From positions 1 to 5,881 of the forward strand of contig SLQC01000298.1 of NCBI GenBank assembly GCA_007131625.1: DNA of 5,881 nucleotides. The letters are read 5' to 3'. Each line of letters opens with the position of its first letter. Position 1 is the stretch's first letter. The position numbers and the translations under genes were made by a program. Below are positions 1-5,868 of the stretch, one piece after another. The DNA is from Balneolales bacterium (GTDB lineage: Bacteria; Bacteroidota; Rhodothermia; Balneolales; Natronogracilivirgulaceae). The notes under the pieces were generated by a model, which saw only the letters and a list, made by a program, of their open reading frames with translations, searched no databases and was not told where the DNA came from.

Positions 1-1
1 C

Positions 2-382
2 GGTACCGGTTTCGGCAGGGCTTTCGAAATGCCTATGTCGTTGGTCGAAATTGAATATCCGCTCAGAGATTATATTCCACATAATCAGATCTATTGGGTC
101 ATTGTGAAAACCGGAAGCGTCGGTTTTTTTCTGTTCTGGTTCTTTTTTAATTCCTTCGCATTTCAAGCCTCATCCATTCGGTCACAGCTGAAGGATCCGT
201 ATCTGAAATCTATCTGCATGGTGGTTGTCGTCGCCATTATTTCCCAGATGGTCGTCTCTTTTTACGACCTGCAACTCACCTACTACAGAAACATGATCTA
301 TCTGGGAACACTGATGGGTATGATTCCAGTGATAGAAGAGCTGAATGCGAAACAAAGTGTAAAGAGTTCGGAGATTATGTAA
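2..382 (+). CDS. O-antigen ligase/polymerase-like membrane protein, C-terminal part (5' truncated by window)
   Basis: The frame is open from the first bases of the window, ahead of the ATG at 29, so this is the end of a longer gene and not a 117-residue protein. The visible 126 residues begin with a glycine-rich GTGFG stretch, followed by PHNQIYW at about residues 26-32 and then TGSVGFFLFWFFF. A G-x-G-F-G segment followed by an H-N motif just before a membrane helix is the arrangement seen in the periplasmic loop of the Wzy_C/O-antigen ligase family (WaaL, Wzy and relatives), where the histidine is functionally important. Two hydrophobic segments follow (about residues 33-52 and 68-84), and perhaps a third near 95-107, with a short polar tail. 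In the family these inner-membrane proteins either polymerise lipid-linked repeat units or ligate the glycan to its acceptor; this fragment cannot separate the two. A downstream flippase and transferases support a polysaccharide role. The family is fairly secure, the exact function is not. Confidence 0.8.
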   Translation, partial: GTGFGRAFEMPMSLVEIEYPLRDYIPHNQIYWVIVKTGSVGFFLFWFFFNSFAFQASSIRSQLKDPYLKSICMVVVVAIISQMVVSFYDLQLTYYRNMIYLGTLMGMIPVIEELNAKQSVKSSEIM

Positions 383-400
383 GAACTCAGTGAATTGGGC

Positions 401-456
401 AAAAACACATAGTACATGAAAAAACGAAACAGGTAAAAACATATCATACATGAAAT
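401..456. repeat. Imperfect direct repeat in spacer before GT26 gene
   Basis: Two 22-nt segments, 401-422 and 435-456, agree at 18 of 22 positions when compared base by base. Both begin AAAAACA and share TACATGAA at the same offset. They fill most of the spacer between the ligase stop at 382 and the favoured start of the next gene at 495. The repeat could be an iterated protein-binding site or the trace of a small duplication. No function can be assigned from sequence alone. Confidence 0.55.
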
Positions 457-462
457 CATGTA
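447..462. promoter_or_regulatory. 16-bp dyad (TACATGA-AA-TCATGTA), possible operator or small hairpin
   Basis: Positions 447-453 (TACATGA) and 456-462 (TCATGTA) are perfect 7-bp reverse complements around AA. A further direct TACATGA copy lies at 413-419, so the spacer has three copies of the element, one of them inverted. In addition, GTACATGA at 412-419 is the exact complement of TCATGTAC at 456-463, which would allow a larger alternative fold. The dyad covers the ATG at 450, which argues against that codon being the start of the following gene. A regulator-binding site or an RNA hairpin is inferred. No strong -35/-10 pair was found beside it. Confidence 0.35.
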
Positions 463-483
463 CGATGGTTAATTATGGAGATT

Positions 484-487
484 GGAG
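484..487 (+). promoter_or_regulatory. Ribosome binding site deciding the GT26 start
   Basis: GGAG at 484-487 lies 7 nt before the ATG at 495. The upstream ATG at 450 has no purine-rich Shine-Dalgarno sequence in front of it, only AT-rich sequence. This site therefore favours 495 as the start. Confidence 0.65.
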
Positions 488-494
488 ACAAGTC

Positions 495-1289
495 ATGCTG
501 ATCAATGAAACGATATACATTTTAGGAGTGCGGGTCGATAACTTGACACTGAATCAGGCAGTCCGGCGAATTCGTGGGTATATCGATACCTCAAATAAAC
601 GAAAGGGAGCACGAAAGGTGTTTTTTGCCAATGTGCACAGTATCCATCTGGCCAGAAAGAATCCCGATCTTTACCGGAACATTCTGAATGCGGATCTGGT
701 TCTTCCCGATGGCAGCGGGCTGGATATCGCCGGCAGATTGTTGAATGAACCGGTGAAAGAAAATTTGAACGGCACCGATTTTATTCCCGTCATCTTCCGG
801 GCAGCCGAGCGTCTGGGTTATTCGGTCTACCTGCTCGGTGCAAAGCCGGGCACCGTTGACAATTGTACGGATAATCTGAGAATTCAATTTCCGAATCTGG
901 AAATTGCAGGTTCACATCACGGATACATTGATGAGAATCTGGAAAACAAAATCATCGCAGACATAAACCGGAAACGTCCTGACATTCTGTTGGTGGGTAT
1001 GGGATCTCCTCTTCAGGAAAAATGGGTCACCTGCAATGCCCCCAGTCTGAATGTCGGGGTCTGTTTTGCTGTCGGCGGCCTGTTTGATTTTCTCTCTGGC
1101 GAAATAGAACGCGCACCTCTCTGGATGAGAAAAACCGGTATGGAATGGGTGCACCGATTTGCTCAGAATCCCCGGGACAAATGGAACAGGATATTTGTAG
1201 AAATCCCCTTATTTCTATTTCTGATACTTACCAGGTGCGCATTTCATTCGAATTTCTACCAACTTCAGAACGCAAGGAAACTTAAATAA
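495..1289 (+). CDS. WecG/TagA/CpsF family (GT26) glycosyltransferase
   Basis: This family transfers a sugar (for example ManNAc or ManNAcA) from a UDP donor to an undecaprenyl-linked acceptor at the inner face of the cytoplasmic membrane, an early step in repeat-unit assembly; the actual donor here is unknown. The favoured product is 264 residues and starts MLINETIYILGVRVDNLTL, the usual beginning of the family. In its own numbering, LPDGSG (about 70-75) carries the conserved aspartate region, YLLG (112-115) the central strand, VGMGSPLQEKW (167-177) a conserved loop, and VGGLFDFLSGEIERAP (193-208) plus WVHRFAQNPRDKW the C-terminal signature. A hydrophobic run near 234-246 may help membrane association. 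The frame stays open to an ATG at 450, which would add 15 residues, but GGAG at 484-487 and the N-terminal alignment favour 495. The stop codon directly abuts the flippase ATG, so the two genes are cotranslated. Confidence 0.92.
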   Translation: MLINETIYILGVRVDNLTLNQAVRRIRGYIDTSNKRKGARKVFFANVHSIHLARKNPDLYRNILNADLVLPDGSGLDIAGRLLNEPVKENLNGTDFIPVIFRAAERLGYSVYLLGAKPGTVDNCTDNLRIQFPNLEIAGSHHGYIDENLENKIIADINRKRPDILLVGMGSPLQEKWVTCNAPSLNVGVCFAVGGLFDFLSGEIERAPLWMRKTGMEWVHRFAQNPRDKWNRIFVEIPLFLFLILTRCAFHSNFYQLQNARKLK

Positions 1290-2786
1290 ATGGAACGGGG
1301 AATAGGTGAATCCATCGCCAGAAATACCACTATAATGCTGGCTGCCCAGGTTGTCACCTGGGTTTCCAGTTTTATATTGCTGATATTTCTGCCACGCTAT
1401 CTGGGCAGCGAGGATTTTGGACGGTTTTACCTGGCCATGTCTGTCGGCATGATCATCGGAATAGTCATTGATTTCGGCGGCAATTTTCTGATTCCCAAAG
1501 AAGTATCGCGATCCAAAGCTACGACTCCCCGGATTCTCGTCAGCTTTATCGGTGTCAGGGTTCTGTTGTGGATATGCTGTATGGTGGCGGTTTTACTGTT
1601 CAGCTATGCCGTAGGATATTCCTGGACAGTTACCATGCTGATTGTAATTTTCGGGATTTCCAATTTGTGGGAAGGGGGAAGTAAAGCTATTCGAAGTTGT
1701 TTTCAAGGCTATGAGCAAATGGAGTACCCATCGGTCGGGGTGGTTGCTGAAAAAGTTTTTGTGTCTGTCATTGCCGTCTCTGCGTTGCTGATAGGTGCCG
1801 GGTCGATAGAGATCGCAGTGATCTTTACCGTGGGAACATTTATCAATTTGCTGATATGTATCAAGTTCCTTCCCCGTATTGTTAAACATATTCCGAATTT
1901 TCGCTTGAACATGTCGTACCGGCTTTTAAAAAGCAGCCTGCCGTATTTCATGTGGTCGATATTCGCCGTGATCTATTTTCGTATTGACGCCGTTATGTTG
2001 TCGACAATGACGACGGATGAAGTGGTCGGTTGGTATGGAGGTGCCTACCGGTTTTTCGATATCGTCATGTTTCTGCCGGCCATACTGACAACCGTGATCT
2101 TTCCTGTTTTCTCCAGGCTGTGGGAAGGTTCCGAAGACCGGCTTCACAATACGTTTCAACAAAGTATTAAATACATATTTATGGCGGCTATCCCGGTCTG
2201 CATCCTCTTTTTCATCTTTTCGGAACATCTGGTCTCGCTTTTTTACGGGCTTGAGGAGTACGGGCCTTCGGTGCTTGTACTGCAGATATTCTCCATCGGA
2301 ATTATTTTTGTCTATATCGATTTCATTATGGGCAGTGCGATACTGGCGACGGACCGGCAACGATCCTGGGCGGTTGTGGGATTTGTGGCTGTTTTGATCA
2401 ATATCGGACTAAACTTTATGTTCATTCCCTACACCCAGGCGCATATGGGAAACGGTGGTATCGGGGCAGCCATCACCACTTTGATAACAGAAATATTTAT
2501 CATGATATGTGCTTTTTTTATGTTGCCGGGCAGATATTTTCATCAATTCAACTACGCCGGTCCCATGAAATGCATTGCTTCCGGAGCGGGAATGCTCGTT
2601 GCTATCTTGCTGCTTCAGGCAGCAGGTGTCCATCCGATTTTTCAGGCGGTAACCGGCGGCATGATATACCTGCTTTTCATCGTATCCTGGCGCGTTATAA
2701 GCCCTGATGATTGGCATTTCATAAACGGCTATTTTACAATAAAAGAACTTAAATCCATAATCTCACTAAACAGGAAAGAGATATGA
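1290..2786 (+). CDS. Wzx-like polysaccharide repeat-unit flippase (MATE/MVF-type transporter)
   Basis: The 498-residue product has the length and character of oligosaccharide flippases of the MOP (MATE/MVF-like) superfamily, which move undecaprenyl-linked repeat units across the inner membrane. About 14 hydrophobic segments can be picked out, roughly at 15-35, 45-65, 85-105, 112-127, 150-169, 174-192, 216-235, 255-272, 297-312, 328-350, 358-378, 392-412, 428-445 and 452-469. The N-terminus (GIGESIARNTTIMLAAQVVTWVS) and the following PRYLGSEDFGRF are typical of the family, as is YFRIDAVML with GWYGGAYR in the middle (about 229-253). The ATG immediately follows the previous stop with no spacer; AAGGA at 1274-1278 lies 11 nt upstream. 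The end overlaps the next gene in ATGA. Flippases are poorly conserved, so the substrate cannot be read from the sequence. Export of another lipid-linked glycan is the main alternative. Confidence 0.9.
   Translation: MERGIGESIARNTTIMLAAQVVTWVSSFILLIFLPRYLGSEDFGRFYLAMSVGMIIGIVIDFGGNFLIPKEVSRSKATTPRILVSFIGVRVLLWICCMVAVLLFSYAVGYSWTVTMLIVIFGISNLWEGGSKAIRSCFQGYEQMEYPSVGVVAEKVFVSVIAVSALLIGAGSIEIAVIFTVGTFINLLICIKFLPRIVKHIPNFRLNMSYRLLKSSLPYFMWSIFAVIYFRIDAVMLSTMTTDEVVGWYGGAYRFFDIVMFLPAILTTVIFPVFSRLWEGSEDRLHNTFQQSIKYIFMAAIPVCILFFIFSEHLVSLFYGLEEYGPSVLVLQIFSIGIIFVYIDFIMGSAILATDRQRSWAVVGFVAVLINIGLNFMFIPYTQAHMGNGGIGAAITTLITEIFIMICAFFMLPGRYFHQFNYAGPMKCIASGAGMLVAILLLQAAGVHPIFQAVTGGMIYLLFIVSWRVISPDDWHFINGYFTIKELKSIISLNRKEI
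2772..2780 (+). promoter_or_regulatory. Ribosome binding site for the rightward GT4 gene
   Basis: The purine run AGGAAAGAG lies inside the last codons of the flippase gene, with AGGA ending 7 nt before the ATG at 2783. Together with the ATGA stop/start overlap it supports this start and translational coupling. Confidence 0.7.
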
Positions 2787-4003
2787 AGATACTTATGGTA
2801 ATACCTATTTCTCCGGTTCCCACCTATTTTGGAGCTGCGATACGAGTGAAATATTTACTTCGCAAACTGGCGTCTGAACATGATGTAACGGTCGTTACTT
2901 TCGGCACTCCGGATCAACGGGAGTTATTTATGCTGGAATTCGGAGATTTGGTCGATGATCTCTACTTACTCCCCCAACCATGGAGCAGGAAGTATAAAAG
3001 AATGGCGCAGATTTGCTCCATATTCTCCTCGCGCAGTTATTTCTTCATGAGTGGCTACAGTCGTCAGATGCAGAAAAAAATTATCGAACTGATGTCAACC
3101 CGCGACTTCGACGTGGTGCACACAGAGTTTCCATTTATGTCGCAGTACCATTTTCCGGGAGATGCGATCCGGGTGCTGGACGCTCATAATGTGGAATATG
3201 AAAATTTTCGCAGAATGGCTCTAAAGCATCGCTCCTTGTTGAGAAAATGGTTCTACCACATGGAATATCGAAAAGTGTATCGGGAAGAGGTGGCCATGTT
3301 CCGCAAGCAGGATATTCTGATGGCGACTTCTAAAGAAGATATAGCCATTATAAAAAGAGATGTCGACGACGTACCGGCATATGTTATTCCAAACGGAGTG
3401 GATACCTCCTTTTTTTCACCGCATGACTGGCAACCCGAGCAATATTCGCTTGTTTTTACGGGAATGATGGGATATACACCCAACGACGACGGAATGCTCT
3501 GGTTTCTGGATGAAATATTTCCACTTGTGCTGAAGGAACTGCCGAATACCAAAATCAATATTGTCGGGAATCAGCCTTCAGACGAGCTGAGACGGCATCA
3601 ATCTGAGAATGTGATTGTAACGGGTTTTGTGGATGATGTGCGGCCATATGTCTGGAATTCAAGTGTGTTTGTCGTACCTCTGAGAATGGGGAGCGGCACC
3701 AGATTGAAGGTGGTGGAAGCACTTGCCATGAATAAACCGGTGGTCTCCACATCCATCGGATGTGAGGGGATTGAGGTGGAACATGGAAACACCATCCTGA
3801 TCCATGATGATCCCTCCGAATTTGCCGGTGCGGTTGTAGATTTGCTGAAGAACCGGGAACTCTGTTTAAGACTGGTGGAAAAGGGGTATAAGCTGGTAAC
3901 CTCAGTCTATGACTGGACTGTGATTGGTGATAGAATGCTTGAAGTATACGAAGTCCTTGATTCCCCAACTGTAAGGGAAAAGGAGGTGAAAGGTTCGAAA
4001 TAA
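2783..4003 (+). CDS. GT4-type (group 1) glycosyltransferase
   Basis: The 406-residue product has the two-domain GT-B layout of cytoplasmic transferases that add a sugar from a nucleotide-sugar donor to a lipid-linked acceptor. The N-terminal domain opens with MKILMVIPISPVPTYFGAAIR, the acceptor-side start, and includes VVHTEFP (111-117) and LDAHNVEYENF (132-142). IPNGVDTSFF (202-211) marks the linker. The donor-binding domain has LVFTGMMGYTPNDDG (223-237), VTGFVDDVRPY (279-289) and GSGTRLKVVEALAMNKPVVST (303-323). The usual E-x7-E motif is incomplete: E312 is present but the position eight residues earlier is S304, within a GSGTRLK variant seen in a branch of GT4. The layout resembles the sugar transferases associated with exopolysaccharide/PEP-CTERM loci, but no exosortase gene is visible. 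The start is well supported by a Shine-Dalgarno sequence and the ATGA overlap with the flippase. Donor and linkage are unknown. Confidence 0.92.
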   Translation: MKILMVIPISPVPTYFGAAIRVKYLLRKLASEHDVTVVTFGTPDQRELFMLEFGDLVDDLYLLPQPWSRKYKRMAQICSIFSSRSYFFMSGYSRQMQKKIIELMSTRDFDVVHTEFPFMSQYHFPGDAIRVLDAHNVEYENFRRMALKHRSLLRKWFYHMEYRKVYREEVAMFRKQDILMATSKEDIAIIKRDVDDVPAYVIPNGVDTSFFSPHDWQPEQYSLVFTGMMGYTPNDDGMLWFLDEIFPLVLKELPNTKINIVGNQPSDELRRHQSENVIVTGFVDDVRPYVWNSSVFVVPLRMGSGTRLKVVEALAMNKPVVSTSIGCEGIEVEHGNTILIHDDPSEFAGAVVDLLKNRELCLRLVEKGYKLVTSVYDWTVIGDRMLEVYEVLDSPTVREKEVKGSK

Positions 4004-4031
4004 ACGTTCATTTGCCACTAATGGAATAAGT

Positions 4032-5180
4032 TCATCCATGATTATCAACTGCGACATTTGAGTTGACAACTTTCAACAGATGTTGCTGTATGGTTGTCAC
4101 ATACTGATCCATACTGTGATGTTGTTCGATATATGATCGGGCAGCTCTACCCATGGATTCTGCTTTTTCCGGGTTTTCCCACAAATCAAGTATGGCTTTT
4201 CGTATCGCTTCCGGATCCCCCTGAGGCACAAAAATTCCGGTTATGCCATCTTTAATAACATCAACCTGACCATCCACACTTGTACATATAACAGGTTTTG
4301 CCATTGCCATTGCTTCAAGAATAACCGTAAGGCCGTTGTCGGAATCGGTCGGAAGCAAGGACAGTACAACAAACCTGCTGCGTGAATACAATTCCCTTAA
4401 TTCGATAGGGCTTTTCTTTCCTATGGTAATATGTTTCGGAATATCTTTGATGGAATGCAACTGTTCCACAGTGTCGAATATCTCAACTGTTTTAGATCCG
4501 GTTGCAAAGTGACATGGTATATTTAGTGGTCTGAGTGCCTCGACCAGAGTTGGATAATCCCGCATTTCCATTCCTACAGAACAAATCATGTCTGTCTGAA
4601 CATCCATCGGTTTCCAAAACCGATGGTCGGTACCCAGTTTGATCAACGCGATTTTTTTGGGTGATACACCTATGCGATCGGTCACTATTCTTCTTTGAGC
4701 AGATGACCACATGACAATACTGTCAATGCGTGAATGAGTCCATCGCAATATTGTTTGCTTGATCCATGTTTTGAATTGGTTCTTTGAGGTAATTCTGGAA
4801 ATTGTAATAACATAATGTGTTTTAACTCGAAACAGACGGATAAATATTGCAAGTGGCAGAGCTACTTGTTCTGTATGGACATAAATAACATCATAATGCT
4901 GGTGAATTTTAAGAGTCTCCAAAATCTGGCAAATCTCCACAGGTAATCTTCGGTAAATCCATTTTCGTAATTTACCCTTGCAATTCTTTAAGTAGCGTTC
5001 ATCCAGTACATCGGATGAAATAGCCTTTTCAAGTGTGGAAACTCGCGGTTGAATGCCTTCTGATTCCATTTTCTGAACCACATCATCGGATGGTTTATTC
5101 ATCCCCTTTTTAATGATATATAGCGTTCTCATTATTTTTTTTGGTTTTAAATCATTATTCATGAATTGGTTATAAATCAT
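4032..5180 (-). CDS. GT4-type (group 1) glycosyltransferase, convergent
   Basis: The longest open frame encodes 382 residues with the GT-B layout. YDVIYVHTEQVALPL (96-110) lies in the N-terminal domain, KLGTDHRFWKP (181-191) at the linker, and SVGMEMRDYPTLVEAL (201-216) opens the donor domain. LPTDSDNGLTVILEAMAMAK (276-295) is the nucleotide-sugar binding region, followed by DGITGIFVPQGDPEAI (311-326), typical of GT4 enzymes. E289 is kept, but the E-x7-E partner position is D281. The start is uncertain: ATGs at 5180, 5162 and 5132 are in frame and none has a clear Shine-Dalgarno sequence. The first strand of the fold, MRTLYIIKKG, begins at the 5132 ATG, and the two upstream starts lie in a 25-bp tandem duplication, so the true protein may be 366 or 376 residues. 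It faces the main gene block across a 28-nt gap and is more AT-rich at its 5' end, which suggests separate acquisition. Substrate unknown. Confidence 0.88.
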   Translation of the reverse strand: MIYNQFMNNDLKPKKIMRTLYIIKKGMNKPSDDVVQKMESEGIQPRVSTLEKAISSDVLDERYLKNCKGKLRKWIYRRLPVEICQILETLKIHQHYDVIYVHTEQVALPLAIFIRLFRVKTHYVITISRITSKNQFKTWIKQTILRWTHSRIDSIVMWSSAQRRIVTDRIGVSPKKIALIKLGTDHRFWKPMDVQTDMICSVGMEMRDYPTLVEALRPLNIPCHFATGSKTVEIFDTVEQLHSIKDIPKHITIGKKSPIELRELYSRSRFVVLSLLPTDSDNGLTVILEAMAMAKPVICTSVDGQVDVIKDGITGIFVPQGDPEAIRKAILDLWENPEKAESMGRAARSYIEQHHSMDQYVTTIQQHLLKVVNSNVAVDNHG

Positions 5181-5190
5181 TATTCATGAA
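5141..5190. repeat. 25-bp tandem duplication across the start of the reverse glycosyltransferase
   Basis: Positions 5141-5165 and 5166-5190 are adjacent 25-nt copies that differ at one base (T at 5147, A at 5172). Each contains the palindrome TTCATGAA (5158-5165 and 5183-5190), whose ATG on the minus strand is a potential start. In the inner copy the minus-strand ATG at 5162 reads into the transferase. In the outer copy the ATG at 5187 reads five codons and then meets TAA, created by the single mismatch. Because 25 is not a multiple of three, the outer copy is also in a different frame. This looks like a recent slippage duplication. Confidence 0.9.
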
Positions 5191-5799
5191 ATAGTCCCGT
5201 ATTTCTGTTTGAAGTTACACCAAATCACACTTTTTAATAAGTAAGGGTAATACCGTATAATACCTTGCCTTATAAGTGAAACAAGGTCTGTTATTTTCAA
5301 AAAAAACGGAGAGACTATTTGCGAAAAAAGCATAAGTACAGAACTTTGTGGAAGACACTAATCAACCATTAAAAAATTAGATGCACCTATAGTATTACGC
5401 TTATCTTGTCATTAAATTATGTAGGAAAATAACGAAATTCCGGGGTATGTTTCCAAACATTTTATCCATCACACTAATACGTAACATTCAATACAGAAAA
5501 CTAGTTTTGCCATAATAAAAGATGTAGAATTGCTGATGACTCATTAAAATGAGGTATACCAGGATAAGGAACCAAAACCTGTGTATTTATGAAAGGATTT
5601 TATGTATTTTCCGGTGTCGATAACCCATTAAAAGATTGCCTGCAGATACAGGATATGGTGTAGTAATATTTTTGTTTTTATTGTCACATTATTTATGTGC
5701 AAGACTTTGATTTATATTTGGCTATACTTATCGCATTCATCACATCTGAATTTCAGGAACGTAAAGGAATCGGATCAATTACATATTGTGGGGAGAAGC
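5191..5799. other. AT-rich stretch without a convincing gene
   Basis: This roughly 610-nt region has frequent stops in the frames I followed. It is much more AT-rich than the genes to the left: 18 of 60 bases at 5401-5460 are G or C, against 34 of 60 at 2341-2400. It holds small elements only: TAATACC twice at a 10-bp offset (5248-5254, 5258-5264), the palindrome CTTATAAG (5269-5276), the dyad CTCATT-AA-AATGAG (5540-5553) running into GGTATACC (5553-5560), and a 24-codon ORF at 5589-5663. It probably includes the upstream region of the reverse transferase and the left end of an insertion sequence. I could not place that end because the right end is not in the window. Confidence 0.6.
5257..5284 (-). 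promoter_or_regulatory. Weak candidate promoter for the reverse glycosyltransferase
   Basis: On the minus strand, TTGTTT (plus 5279-5284) and TATTAT (plus 5257-5262) are separated by 16 nt. The -10 matches the sigma-70 consensus at five of six positions and the -35 only at TTG. It lies about 75-125 nt upstream of the possible starts. In AT-rich sequence such pairs arise easily, so this is only a candidate. Confidence 0.22.
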
Positions 5800-5868
5800 A
5801 TGAGAATTTGTATACTTGGGTATGGAAAAAGACCTACTCAAACTCTTTCTGCCCGAGGGGCTGCTTGA
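5800..5868 (+). CDS. Short 22-codon ORF overlapping the transposase start (doubtful)
   Basis: GGGGAG at 5790-5795 is the best Shine-Dalgarno-like sequence in the area and lies 4 nt before the ATG at 5800. That frame begins MRICILGYGKRP and stops with TGA at 5866-5868, overlapping the transposase-like frame that starts at 5822. It could be a leader peptide affecting transposase translation, the result of a frameshift near the start of the element, or chance. The peptide matches nothing I recognise. Confidence 0.2.
   Translation: MRICILGYGKRPTQTLSARGAA

Noticed and set aside
29..382. A self-contained 117-residue membrane protein starting at ATG 29
   Set aside because: The same frame is open to the left edge of the window and the upstream residues (GTGFG) fit the ligase/polymerase family, so the ATG is internal.
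1926..2360. Minus-strand 144-residue ORF within the flippase gene
   Set aside because: It is a shadow of the well-supported membrane protein on the plus strand, with low-complexity charged sequence and no family resemblance.
3555..3968. Minus-strand 137-residue ORF within the GT4 gene
   Set aside because: It overlaps the conserved donor domain of a clear GT4 enzyme and has a proline/histidine/serine-rich composition typical of antisense frames.
5256..5261. Plus-strand TATAAT as a rightward promoter -10
   Set aside because: No acceptable -35 at 16-18 nt upstream, and no rightward gene follows for more than 500 nt.
5262..5292. Rho-independent terminator from ACCTTG/CAAGGT arms
   Set aside because: Only six base pairs with a 14-nt loop, and the following sequence is not a clean T run on either strand.
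5706..5728. TTTGAT/TTGATT ... TATACT as a promoter for the IS
   Set aside because: The spacing between the hexamers is only about 10-11 nt, too short for a sigma-70 promoter, and the extended -10 TGn is not in register.
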